Shown piece by piece: positions 1 to 10,134 of a DNA stretch of 64,000 bases. Position 1 is the first letter of the stretch. Each line of letters begins with the position of its first letter. Location: positions 1-64,000 of the forward strand of contig CAVOHB010000014.1 of the NCBI GenBank assembly GCA_963695705.1. The letters are read 5' to 3'. The notes under the pieces are model-generated. The model was not told the DNA's origin. It made no database searches and was given only the letters and a program-made list of their open reading frames with translations. A program made the position numbers and the translations under genes. Source of the stretch: JBKPNJ01 sp963695705. GTDB taxonomy: Bacteria > Actinomycetota > Actinomycetes > Propionibacteriales > Nocardioidaceae.

Positions 1-2282
1 ATGACTACGCGGCCGAACGCTTGGCACGGGCAGCTATCAACCGAGTCCTTCAAGGACACGAAGATCAGCGGCAGCGTGGCGACGAGCGCGCTTCCAGGGT
101 CATCGCACAGGAAGTCGCCGACAACACCTTCGGTGCCTTCCTCACAGACTCACACCTCAACGGCACACGGAATCCAGAACGATGTCTTGGATGCCATCAG
201 GCCCACCGACCGCGACGCCGCATTGCTTCGGCTAAAGCAAGAAATTCTTGACGCGGTCATCCAGAACACCCCAGCGAAGGGCAGAACAGTCCCTGAATGG
301 AGAACGCTGATCTCGCGAGGAGTACGCGAGGTGATCGATCACGAGCTCGATGAGTTCGACGTCGCCAACCGAGAGCGTGGACGCTCCTGGGTCAAGTCAA
401 TCCAGGCCGAACTGCGTCGCCTGGCCGCCTCGACGATCGGCTCAGACGGGTACGTTGTGGCGGCATTGCTCTTCCGAAAGCTGGCTGAGGAGCTTAAGGC
501 CGTACAAACGGAGCTCAACCAAGGCTGCGAGCAGGTTGATGCGCCATGGGAACAATGTCGACCAGGAGGTGGAGGAAGCCTTGCGTCGCGCCGGTGGTGA
601 TGTGCTGCCAAGCGGCCACCCCCAGGTGGCTGATGCGGTGCGAAAAGGCGTCGTGGCGATCCATTATCGAAGCGAGGCTCGGTTGCGAAACTCGTGGTCG
701 GAGTCCTGCCGATCTCTGTGACAACGTCATCCTGCGACTCGCGGAGGAGATCGAAAGATCGGGTCAGGCGCTGCAGTCTGAGTACCTGCCAGCTCGGGGG
801 CAGTCATCGAGAATCAGCGCATGGCCGGACGGCGACTACGTGCCGTCTCGGCTCATGCCGGCAGCCAACGAGTTCATGCTCGAGCCCGTCGACACCTACG
901 CTGAGACGTTGCGTACCCTCATCGCTCGCAGCGTCGAGGTGGAGGATCGCGACGGAGCTTCGGGCAGTCGTCAAGCGCATCATCGTCGGAGCAGATGAAG
1001 TTTCGGATGGGCGCCAGACACTGGTTACCCAGCCGTCGGCCTGGACCCCTCGTCAGTCAGAGTTGCAAGCGGAGTTGTCAACAGCGTCGCGAGGCTCATT
1101 TGAGATCAAGATGTCCTCCGAGGACCTGTTGCAGCGGGCCAGCGCTTGGAGTGGCAAGGGTGGCACCCCGGCAGGTAACTATGTGACAGAGGGGCTGAAT
1201 CACTACCTCGACCCCGACAGCGCCGAGCCAGATCAACTGACGAGGCGGCTTCAGTGGTTCGAGGGCCAGGTCACCGCAATGGTAGACGCTGCGCAACCTC
1301 TGGTCGGAATCAAGAAAAGCGTCCTTGTCGCCGTGCACGGACGGACTGACGTGTCGAGCTCGACCTTCTTCACTGAGTTTCCCTTCTCGCCGAACTCTCC
1401 AGCGGCCGAAATCGTCCAGCGTGTGCTCGAGAGCAAGGGAATCTGGTCGAGCGAGATCGCCGAGCTTTACCGAGAGTGACCGGGGCTTCATTGACGCATT
1501 CACGGTCCTCAGCGAACCCTATGAACCGGTGGTCTTCGACTCTTTGATGAAGCCGATAGCCGAGGAATCGGGGGCGGTACAACGAGACCGGCCGACGAGC
1601 GTGAGCAGTTCTGGCGCTGGCGTAGGGCCAGATCGTTACCCGAGTTCATCCCCGCCGCACCCCCGGTCCGTCGAGCAATGATCCCGTCGGTCGTTGCGCT
1701 TCGAGACTGTTCGGTCAAATGAGGTTCGAGAAGCAGCAGGTCACGATCTTCGTTCCCAACCACGTGGGAGGGGACGGACGATGGTTGTCCTTCCCCGACC
1801 CGTTGCTAGCAAGCGGCATCACCTCAGACCACGACTATCTCCCCCTTGCCCTGGAGTCGTTGCCGCTGGCCTTCATCGAAGTGAGCATCGCCGCTCGGAT
1901 GACCCCGATGGAGCCGTACCGACGGCTGCGAGAACTTGGGACGAGCACTCAGCGGCGGCTGGAGTTCTATGAGGCACCGAACTCTGAACTGGCGAACTGG
2001 ATGAAGACGCGACTCTCCCGCAAGGTGCTCCGGAGCCGAACGCCGCGTACGCCGGTGCGAGATCCGATGGATGGGATCTCCGCAAGACGAAGCTTGTTCA
2101 GCGGGCGACGTTCCTGCACGAGTCGTACGCCAAGCTGTTCAAGGCTCAGGAACGGCGTCAGGACTCGCTGTTCCACGTGCCTGCGGCTTCGGGACGACAT
2201 CGATGCCGCTCTCTCGGACCTGATGCGGTCCCTGCACGAGGACTACGAGAGTCCCACAGAGACCGGCGAGTCATCATACTGA
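1..2282 (+). pseudogene. Tubulin-like (Tubulin_2-type) protein, 5'-truncated and frameshifted many times
   Basis: Protein-like sequence runs through all three forward frames in relay: frame 3 at the very start, frame 1 to about 530, frame 2 to about 690, frame 3 to about 955, frame 1 to about 1475, frame 2 to about 1680, then frame 3 with an out-and-back shift near 2050-2180. Each change is a forward (+1) step, so one surplus base per change would explain all of them. The stitched product has a charged helical first half (EVIDHELDEFD, RLAEEIERSGQALQ). Its C-terminal part contains VFDSLMKPIAEE, then FWRWRRARSLPEFIPAAPP, then RRAMI. I recall that pattern from the C-terminal region of large actinobacterial tubulin-like proteins. 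The GTPase domain would lie upstream of the window. The last residues end at a TGA at 2280, four bases inside the next reading frame, which suggests an operon. The family call is from memory and moderate at best. The frames could be sequencing artefacts rather than true decay. Confidence 0.45.
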
Positions 2283-5094
2283 CTCCGCAGAATGCCTTCA
2301 CCGTCATCGTCGGCGACAACGACGCAGACGAGCCAGGCCATCTATGATCTCGCCGACGAGTGGCACCGTCACGGCCTGCTCAATGACTTCGCATGGGTGA
2401 CACCTGCCCATGTCAAGTCAGCCGTGATGGGGCCGGCGAGTCGTCACCGCAAGCTTGATAGGGAGCCAAGAGCAGGTCGACCTGTTGACGATGATCGGCC
2501 TACGGTCCAGGTCGATAGTCCGCATTGTCGTCCTTCATTTGCTGACGCACGAGCACTCGGACAATACAAGCCTGGTTGAGGTATGCGACCTCGTGGCCGA
2601 TCTCGTGAAGCGCGCGATGCCCGTACGGCTTAATCAAGAGACGCGTCAAATACTATGCGCTTGCTCCGGATCAACCTCATGGTCCCCGAGAGTGAGCTAA
2701 GGCCGCAGCATCTACAAATCCTTCAGCATGGATGGAGGTAACGCTCTCGTTTCCCCCGAGGACCGACCCGACCTCAATCGGGTGAGCGTTTTCGTGCGCA
2801 GGTCCACCGAACTCGCACAGCCATGCTCTGGCGGCCGTCGCGGCAGTAGGGGGTCTCTGGTGTGGCGCAAGCATCGGCGCGTTTGACCAAGAGCCGCAGG
2901 ACTCCGACAAGCACGGGTAGGGACTTGGTGGTCGTCCGTCAGCAAGCCCGCATCGTAGTCGGCGAGGATCGCGCCGCCCGTCTTGCGGAGGCGGTCACGA
3001 ACTCAGTGCAGGGCACTTCCGACGGCGCATCGCGAATGTTGGGTTGGGGTATACCGGCGGACAATTCAGCCGACCTTGTCGATCGAGCGCTGTCCTCGCT
3101 ACTCGCCGCGCCTGAATGGACGGGCAGTGAACGCCGGAGCTTCCCGTTGCAAAAGAGTCGGTTTGGTCTGGAGTTGTCCTTCGCGACTGGTTGCGACTTC
3201 CAATTGCAACTCCCCCTGCCGCCGCTCACTTCTTGGTGGGACATGCTCGGTCGGCCGTGGAACGCTCCATCACCGAAGCCCACGGTTTGTAGAACGCGGG
3301 CATGATCGGGCGGGTCGTGCCGCTGTCTCCGGATGAAGCCGAGCGCATCGCCGGAGCGAGGCTGCAATCACTCAACGACGAACTGACACCGTTCAGACTT
3401 CGCTACGAGGCATCTCATTGGGGGCAGGCTACCCCGGGCAGGCATGGCGCACCCTGCGAGAAACAGCCTGATCGGGTTGGTCGACGGCTCCGCCGTCCCA
3501 CCACCGTTCATTCGCCCGCAGCGTGGCAGTCTTGACGAGGTATTGACCCCCTCATTCGTGGTCCCTGATCCTGACGACGAGCTCATTCTCGAAGACGGGG
3601 CGCGCATACGGCTAGTGGACGCTCAACTCGCCGCTGATGCGGTCGCGGGCGTCCGTGAGACGGAGTATGACGCGGAGCCGAAGGCCGCGGAAGCAGTCAA
3701 CCCCTTGGGATTGTCCATCAAGGACGTGGCCGACGCCGGGGACGATCCGAACGGGAGGCCATCACATGCGGCAGAGTCGTACGTGGACAACTCGCCACCC
3801 TCGGCGGAACCGGAAGGGACGGGCGGTTCCGAGCCCTCGGAAGCAACCCTGCCAGATCGAGAGGAGGACATCGAAAACTGGATTGCTCGCCGCGAGCATT
3901 CGCTCTTTTGGCGTCTGGCAGAACACGTGCGGCTGCTCCGTACGAACGAGAATGCCACTGCAGATCATGCCTTGCACGACGCAACCAACGGGGATGTCCC
4001 GAGTACGAAGAAGCTTGTCGCTTCTCGTAACCTTCTCGTCATCTCGTGGCTGATAGGTGTATTGGGCACCGTGTCAATCATTCTTTGGTTGGTTCTCGAT
4101 GCACGACTAGGCTCCGGCCTCCTGCCCGCCCTCTCGGTTCGCAGGGTTGGACTTGCGGTCGCCCTAGTCGTTGGAGTTGTGCTCGCCGGCGGCATTCTGT
4201 ATTTCCGCTCGCTCAGAGCGTACGAGTGGAGCGTCATGCAGCGCATGCACCGGATCCGTCAGGCCAGTGACGAGTTCGTCGACGCTAGCCAGCAGGCGCG
4301 GCGTTGGCAGATGATGTACGAGGGCACGATGGACTGGGCAGCCATCCTTGGACCACTACTGCATCGGCCATGGCTTACGGCTGACAAACCGCGCACGACT
4401 GGTGACGTCTCATATGCAACGCTCCCGGCTTCAGTGGCCGTGGCCCGACCAGTCGACGCTGAGAACGGCTCCGAGCCAGACGTCATCGTTCGGAGCGTGG
4501 AGGCCATCTGTCAAAGAGGCTGGCTCGAGGAGGAATTCGATCGCTACGTCGAGAGCAGCCAGCAGAACAATCAGAGGATGACTCAGCGCGGCGGTAGTTG
4601 CCTGCGGACCTTGATCTTGGCTTGCGACCTTACGGACCCCGCGCGGAATTCGCGGGTTCGGGTGCTCAACTAATGGAGAACCGCCGGAAGCAACCGACCA
4701 TCTGACCAGGAAAGTCGAGGATCTGGTCGTCGGGATGCACTGCGACTGACAGAACAAACCGTTGTGCGATTGGGAACGCACTCGGCTGGGGAACCAGTTA
4801 GCGACCGTGACTTCTTCAATGCGTCCATGCAGTTCCGCGCGCCCTTGACGCGAGACTTGTTCACTCCCACAGGCCGAGGTGGAGAGACACAACGTGCCGG
4901 AGCGCTCGTTGTTCTGCTTACCGCCCGGTTCACCCGTCCCGGCTCTCGCCGAAGCGAACGTCGTTCAAGGCTCACTCTCAATCGCCACACGTGTGGATGT
5001 CTCGCGACATCTTGAGGCGGCCAGCGTTCGTATCTTTGCTCCCGATACGAAACCCGACGTCTACAACGGGTCCGCTCAAGACGATTACAACTGA
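2279..5094 (+). pseudogene. Large membrane protein, partner of the tubulin-like gene, frameshifted
   Basis: A second long protein can be followed through many +1 frame changes: NAFTVIVGDNDADEPGH near 2294, DLADEWHRHGLLNDFAWVTP near 2345, a helical stretch from 2455, HALAAVAAVGGLW near 2822, DLVVVRQQARIVVGEDRAAR near 2920, then 3302 onward. A TAG at about 3294 could instead separate two genes. The longest clean stretch is 3444-4673 (409 codons). It has a Pro/Glu/Asp-rich soluble part and two obvious hydrophobic helices, about 4033-4105 and 4147-4205, followed by YFRSLRAYEWSVMQRMHRIRQ and a Trp-rich segment. The last piece (4879-5094) ends the protein. Base composition is less GC-rich than in the rest of the window. 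I do not recognise a named domain. Position directly after the tubulin-like gene suggests the two act together at the membrane, but that is inference. Confidence 0.4.
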
Positions 5095-5130
5095 CCCCGC
5101 AACATCCGATCTGACCTGTTCGCAACATAG

Positions 5131-5343
5131 CCTGGTGGGACGCGCGTCGGCTGGCTAAGAACGCTGGCCTTGGTCGCCGTCCTGCCGGTCGCTACGGTGT
5201 CGGTGCTTGTCGTCAACGTGCTGGCGGCACCACCCGGTCATCGAGCCGTTCGTCAGCGAACCAGTAGCGTCCCGCGGGCGGAGTGGACCGCGTGGGAGCG
5301 GAACGAGGGCAACTACACAGCGTGGCTGACCGTAGCGGTTTGA
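5131..5343 (+). other. Possible remnant of a secreted or membrane protein; otherwise non-coding gap 5095-5443
   Basis: The 349-base gap before the big propeller gene contains an open stretch of 70 codons with a hydrophobic run (LALVAVLPVATVSVLVV) followed by a soluble tail ending WTAWERNEGNYTAWLTVAV. It looks like a signal peptide plus a short tail. There is no ATG or GTG in a sensible place (only TTG or CTG) and no ribosome binding site, so it may be a leftover of a deleted gene. Nothing else is visible in the gap. Confidence 0.2.
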
Positions 5344-5443
5344 CGAAAGTCCTCCACGACCCGTCGTGACTCTCTGTAGCGTCAACCGAACATTGCTACC
5401 CGGGCGCCGCGTGCGTTCAGCACCGGCTCTCGGAGGAAACCGA

Positions 5444-8400
5444 ATGAGGATCACCCCACGCTGCATCCTGGCCCTACTGGTCATGGCCGGCGGCGTGTTC
5501 GTCACCGTCACTCCGCCCGCGGTAGCAGACGCGGACGCGACCAAGGGCGTCGTCGCCGAACGCCCACGCGACGCCGGCGTCTCCGCGGTCGACGGTGAGA
5601 TCCGTACCGTCGCCCAGGTCGGCAGTACGGTCGTGCTCGGTGGAAACTTCACCGCGATCGGGCCGGTCACCCGTGGGGCCGTCGGCATGGTCGATGTGGC
5701 CGGCAGGACCTTCCAGGCCGGCTTCCCCGACGTCGTCGGGCTCGTCAGCTCGGTGGTGTCGGACGGATCAGGCGGGTGGTACCTCGGCGGCACGTTCACC
5801 AGCGTCGCCGGACTGCCGCGGACCAACCTTGCCCAGGTCGACGCATCCGGCACCGTCACGACATTCAACCCCGCGCCCAACGCGCCGGTCTCGGACCTGC
5901 TTGCCCTTCCCGGTGGAGGGCTCCTCGTCGGCGGCGCGTTCACCACCGTTGCGGGCCAGCCCGCCAGCGGTGTCGCCCAGCTCAGCCAGAGCGGAGGCCT
6001 CCAGTGGGACGGCCGAGTCACCGGCGGGGCGGTGCGCACCATGGCCCTGTCAGCGAACGGGGCCACCGTCTACCTCGGCGGCGACTTCGCTCAGATCGCC
6101 GGCGTCCAGCGCCGCCGCCTCGGAGCCGTCGACGTCGCCACCGGCGCTCTCAACACGACCTTCGTCCCCGGCGTGGTCAACCTGCCGGTGAATGACATGG
6201 TGGTCCGATCGGGCTCCCTGGTCATCGCCGGAGAGTTCACCAAGGTCAACGCCGCCACTCGAAACCGTCTCGCCGACGTCGATGCCGTGACCGGCGCGGT
6301 CGGAACGCTCAACGTCAGCGTCAACAACACCATTCGCGACATCGAGTACGACGCCTCCGGTGGTGTGCTCTACCTGGCGGGCACGTTCGGCACGGTGGGC
6401 GGAGTCGTGCGCAACCGCTTGGCCGGGATCACCCTGTCAACTCAGGCGCCGACGTCCCTGGCCCTCGCCGGCGTGTCCGGAAACCTCGCCGCGCTCGCGC
6501 TCGACGGTGCCGGCAGCCTGTACATCGGCGGTTCCATGCAGATCACCCCCGAGAAGGACAACCCGGCAGTCATCGCCAAGGTGAATATCGCCACAAGCGC
6601 CGTCACCTCCCTCGTTCCCTACGCCGAGACGCCGCGCTCGCTGTCCCGGGCCGCCGTCAGCGGCACCAGCGGCGCCCTGGTCCTGGTTCCGACCGGTGGC
6701 TCGCTGCTCGTCGCCGGCGACTTCTCCGACTACGGGCTGACCGCCCGTCACGGTCTGGCCGCGTACGACCTGGCGACCGGGGCGCTGCTCCCGAACTTCA
6801 ACCCCAACCCGGACGGTCAGGTCAACATCGTCAAGGCGTCGGCGAACGGCCAAGCGGTCTTCGTCGGCGGCGAGTTCAACAACATCGCCGGAGAGAGCCA
6901 CCAACATCTGGCGAAGCTCGACATCGCCACCGGACAAGCGGTTCCCGGCTTCCAGGTCACCTCCAACTCGTACGTGAAGGACCTGGCCGTGCGATCCGAC
7001 GGCAGCACCCTGTACGTCGGCGGCAACTTCGACGTCTTCAACGGAGTGCCGACCAGCAAGCTCCTGGCGGTCAATGCCAGCACCGGAACGACGTTGGCGG
7101 ACTTCAGCATGCCGCTGACCGAGCCCACGAACGAGACCAGCGAGGGCGGCCTTCGCGCCATGTCCCTGTCTGCCGACGGGAGCCGGTTGATGGTCATCGG
7201 CAACTTCCGCAAGATCAACGGCCTGGACCGGCCGCTGATCGCGCAGATCGACGTGTCGTCCGGTCCCGCCGTCGTGACCGACTGGCGCACCGACGTCTAC
7301 GACCAGCCCTGTGCTCGCAGCGGGCAGTTCGGCTGGATGCGCGACGTCGACATCTCGCCGGACGCGACCACGGCCTACGTCGTCAGCGCCGGCCACTTCT
7401 ACTACCCGGCATGCGACTCGGTGAACTCGTTCTCGATGGTCGCCGACCCCAACGTGAAACCGACCTGGACCAAGAAGATCGGCGACACCATCGAAGCCGT
7501 CGCGGCCGGCCCGGACGCCCTCTACATCAGCGGCCACTTCCGCTGGCTGGAGACGGAGACGCATACCCAGCCGCGCTTCCAGATCGCCGCTCTCGACCCG
7601 GCGACAGGAGACGGCCTGAACTGGATTCCCAACGCCGGCGGCTTCCGGGGCGTCCTCACCCTCGAGCTGGAGCCCGCGGGTCTGTTCTCCGGCAGTGACG
7701 GCGATGCCTTCGGTGGCGTCAACCACGGGCGCAACGCCTTCTGGCCGACTCCCGCTCCCGGCATCGACGTGCGCAAGTCCCCGACCCGACCGTGGGTGCT
7801 GGCACCCTCGGGGTCGGTCAGCTACAAGATCCGCGTCCAGAACACGTTCACCGACCGGGACGTGACGCTGACGTCGCTGATCGACGAGCGGCTGGGCTCC
7901 CTCGCCGGATCCGGCACCTGCTCCGTGCCCCAGGTCATTGCCGCCGGGGACATCTACAACTGCACGACGGCGGCCGAGACCGTGAGCGGCGTGGCGCCGA
8001 GCGCGGTGAGCTCGACGGTCACCGCGACCGGGACAGCCAACGGCGCTTCGGTGACCGATTCCGACAAGTCAGTCATCGAGATCATCGCCACCGCACCGGT
8101 GTTCCGGCTGAGGGCCGTCGTCGGCCCAGGTGTGGTCACCTATCCGGGCAAGACCGTCCGGTTCAACATCTCGATGCTGAACCTCGACCTCGAGCGGTCT
8201 GCGACCGTGACGAGCCTGGTCAGCCCCACCTTCGGTGACGTGTCATCGGAGTGTGGCCTTCCGGCGGTGGTTGGGCCCAACAGGCTGATCTACTGCCACG
8301 TTGACCGGTTCGTGACCGGCTCGGTGGGCTCCAAGCCCAGTTTCTCGTTCACCGGCACGGCGTCGTACAACACCGGACCGCTGACATCGACGGCCTCGCA

Positions 8401-10033
8401 GACCGTCACCGTCAACCCACCGGTCGGAGGCACCAAGGTGCTGGCCGTGGTTGCCAACCCGGCCGTACTGTCGGCATCGGACAAGAAGGTCGAGGACCGC
8501 GTCGAGGACAACTTCGCGATAACCCACGTCGACGACGACACGGTGTCGATCGCCGACGTGACCGCGGACTACTCCTACGTCATCCTCTATCCGAGCGTCG
8601 TCGAGGCGAAGCTGGGGAGCCGGCTACGTGACCTCGACCGACCGGTGATGGTGCTGCACAGCCGGATGCTCGACGAGATGGGCATGACCGCTGCGGGTGG
8701 AAACGGCAGCACGACTGCAACGGCGACGACCATCGTCAAGCCGATGCATCCGCTCTCCACGGCACTCTTCGGCAGCCAGGTCATCAACTCGGCTGCGATC
8801 GAGACGGGGTTCGGCACACCTACGGGATCGGCCGAGATCATCACCCAGCTCGACGCCGCGCGACCGACCGAGTTCGTCTACCACGAGGGCACGACGATGT
8901 CGTCCGGCGCCGCACCATCGTGCCGGGTGTTCTTCGAGGCCAACAACGCGACCAAGTTCAGCGCGAGTGCGTGGACTCTCTTCAACCGGGCCGCCGCGTA
9001 CACGTCGATGGACTGTGGCAAGAACATGCTGTGGACCGCTGCGGGCAGCGGTGCAACGGCCTACGGCACCGGCGAGGGACGGACCTCCCTATCGGTCGGT
9101 CTCAACACACCCTGGGGACTGGCCGTCGACAGCCAGGACCGGATCTACGTCGCGGACGCCGGTAACAACGCGGTGCGCCGGATCGATCCGGACGGCACCG
9201 TGACAACCGTCGCGGGCACCGGGACGGCAGGATTCTCCGGCGACGGCGGACAGGCCACCGCTGCCAGGCTCAGCGCGCCCGTACGGCTCGCATTCGACAC
9301 CGCCGGCAACCTCTACATCGCCGACTCAGGCAACAACAGGATCCGGAAGGTGACGCCAAGCGGGGTCATCTCCACCGTCGCCGGCAACGGCACCGCCGGC
9401 AACACCGGTGACGGGGGCCAGGCGACGGCCGCACGACTGCGAACGCCGTACGACATGGCCGTGGCCCCCAACGGCACCATGTACATCGCCGACCGCGGTA
9501 ACAACAAGGTCCGCAAGGTCACCCCCGCGGGCATCATCTCGACGTTCGCCGGCAGCGGCACGGCCGGCTACAACGGCGACGACATCGCCGCAACCACTGC
9601 CCGGCTGAACGCTCCGTACAGCGTGGACGTCGACGCAACCGGAAACGTGTACATCGCCGACTACGACAACGAGCGGGTCCGGATGGTCGACACGAACGGC
9701 ATCATCTCGACGGTGGCTGGAACCGGCGTCGCGACGGCCGACGGTGACGGCGGACTGGCGACGGAGGCCGGCCTGCACAAACCGCAGTACGTGATGGTGA
9801 GCGCCGGCGGCGACCTGTACATCAGCGAGTCGAACAACAACCGCGTCCGGATCGTGCATGACGGTTCCATCGACACCATCGCCGGGAACGGCCAGTTCGG
9901 CTATCTGGGCGACGGCACCTCACCGGTGTTCTCGACCTGGCAACGGCCTTCGTCCACCGTGCTGGACTCGCACGGCAACCTGTGGATCGCCGATCGCAAC
10001 AACCACCGGCTGCGAGTGATCTCGGCCAGCTGA
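5444..10033 (+). CDS. Secreted multi-domain protein with N-terminal propeller repeats and C-terminal NHL propeller
   Basis: The start is the ATG at 5444, not the earlier in-frame ATG at 5366. GGAGG lies 7 bases upstream, and the protein then begins with a signal peptide (MRITPRCILALLVMAGG, Ala-rich cleavage region near residue 28), giving 1529 residues. Residues about 35-760 carry repeated units of the form VLGGNFTAI...R..LA.VD..TG, typical of secreted beta-propeller repeats. Residues about 770-980 hold two DUF11/Ig-like domains. About 995-1190 is an alpha/beta domain (VLAVVANPAVL, SYVILYPSVVEAKLG) of unknown role. Residues 1224-1529 hold at least five NHL units (IYVADAGNNAVRRID, LYIADSGNNRIRKV and so on), each followed by VAGTGTAGFSGDGG-like loops. 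A role in cell-surface binding or scaffolding is likely. No catalytic site is visible. The reading frame is clean over 4.6 kb, in contrast to the region before it. Confidence 0.85.
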   Translation: MRITPRCILALLVMAGGVFVTVTPPAVADADATKGVVAERPRDAGVSAVDGEIRTVAQVGSTVVLGGNFTAIGPVTRGAVGMVDVAGRTFQAGFPDVVGLVSSVVSDGSGGWYLGGTFTSVAGLPRTNLAQVDASGTVTTFNPAPNAPVSDLLALPGGGLLVGGAFTTVAGQPASGVAQLSQSGGLQWDGRVTGGAVRTMALSANGATVYLGGDFAQIAGVQRRRLGAVDVATGALNTTFVPGVVNLPVNDMVVRSGSLVIAGEFTKVNAATRNRLADVDAVTGAVGTLNVSVNNTIRDIEYDASGGVLYLAGTFGTVGGVVRNRLAGITLSTQAPTSLALAGVSGNLAALALDGAGSLYIGGSMQITPEKDNPAVIAKVNIATSAVTSLVPYAETPRSLSRAAVSGTSGALVLVPTGGSLLVAGDFSDYGLTARHGLAAYDLATGALLPNFNPNPDGQVNIVKASANGQAVFVGGEFNNIAGESHQHLAKLDIATGQAVPGFQVTSNSYVKDLAVRSDGSTLYVGGNFDVFNGVPTSKLLAVNASTGTTLADFSMPLTEPTNETSEGGLRAMSLSADGSRLMVIGNFRKINGLDRPLIAQIDVSSGPAVVTDWRTDVYDQPCARSGQFGWMRDVDISPDATTAYVVSAGHFYYPACDSVNSFSMVADPNVKPTWTKKIGDTIEAVAAGPDALYISGHFRWLETETHTQPRFQIAALDPATGDGLNWIPNAGGFRGVLTLELEPAGLFSGSDGDAFGGVNHGRNAFWPTPAPGIDVRKSPTRPWVLAPSGSVSYKIRVQNTFTDRDVTLTSLIDERLGSLAGSGTCSVPQVIAAGDIYNCTTAAETVSGVAPSAVSSTVTATGTANGASVTDSDKSVIEIIATAPVFRLRAVVGPGVVTYPGKTVRFNISMLNLDLERSATVTSLVSPTFGDVSSECGLPAVVGPNRLIYCHVDRFVTGSVGSKPSFSFTGTASYNTGPLTSTASQTVTVNPPVGGTKVLAVVANPAVLSASDKKVEDRVEDNFAITHVDDDTVSIADVTADYSYVILYPSVVEAKLGSRLRDLDRPVMVLHSRMLDEMGMTAAGGNGSTTATATTIVKPMHPLSTALFGSQVINSAAIETGFGTPTGSAEIITQLDAARPTEFVYHEGTTMSSGAAPSCRVFFEANNATKFSASAWTLFNRAAAYTSMDCGKNMLWTAAGSGATAYGTGEGRTSLSVGLNTPWGLAVDSQDRIYVADAGNNAVRRIDPDGTVTTVAGTGTAGFSGDGGQATAARLSAPVRLAFDTAGNLYIADSGNNRIRKVTPSGVISTVAGNGTAGNTGDGGQATAARLRTPYDMAVAPNGTMYIADRGNNKVRKVTPAGIISTFAGSGTAGYNGDDIAATTARLNAPYSVDVDATGNVYIADYDNERVRMVDTNGIISTVAGTGVATADGDGGLATEAGLHKPQYVMVSAGGDLYISESNNNRVRIVHDGSIDTIAGNGQFGYLGDGTSPVFSTWQRPSSTVLDSHGNLWIADRNNHRLRVISAS

Positions 10034-10134
10034 CGGGGCCGTGGAGCCAGCGGCGATGGAGATCACACCTCGACGCGTAACCGACGTGGAGTAGACCCGT
10101 TGGCTGTCCGAAGCCCCAGGACGCCTCGGGCGGA

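Noticed and set aside
10034..10134. Terminator between the propeller gene and the sigma gene
   Set aside because: Only an imperfect GCCGTGG / CCAGCGGC pairing with a bulge is present.
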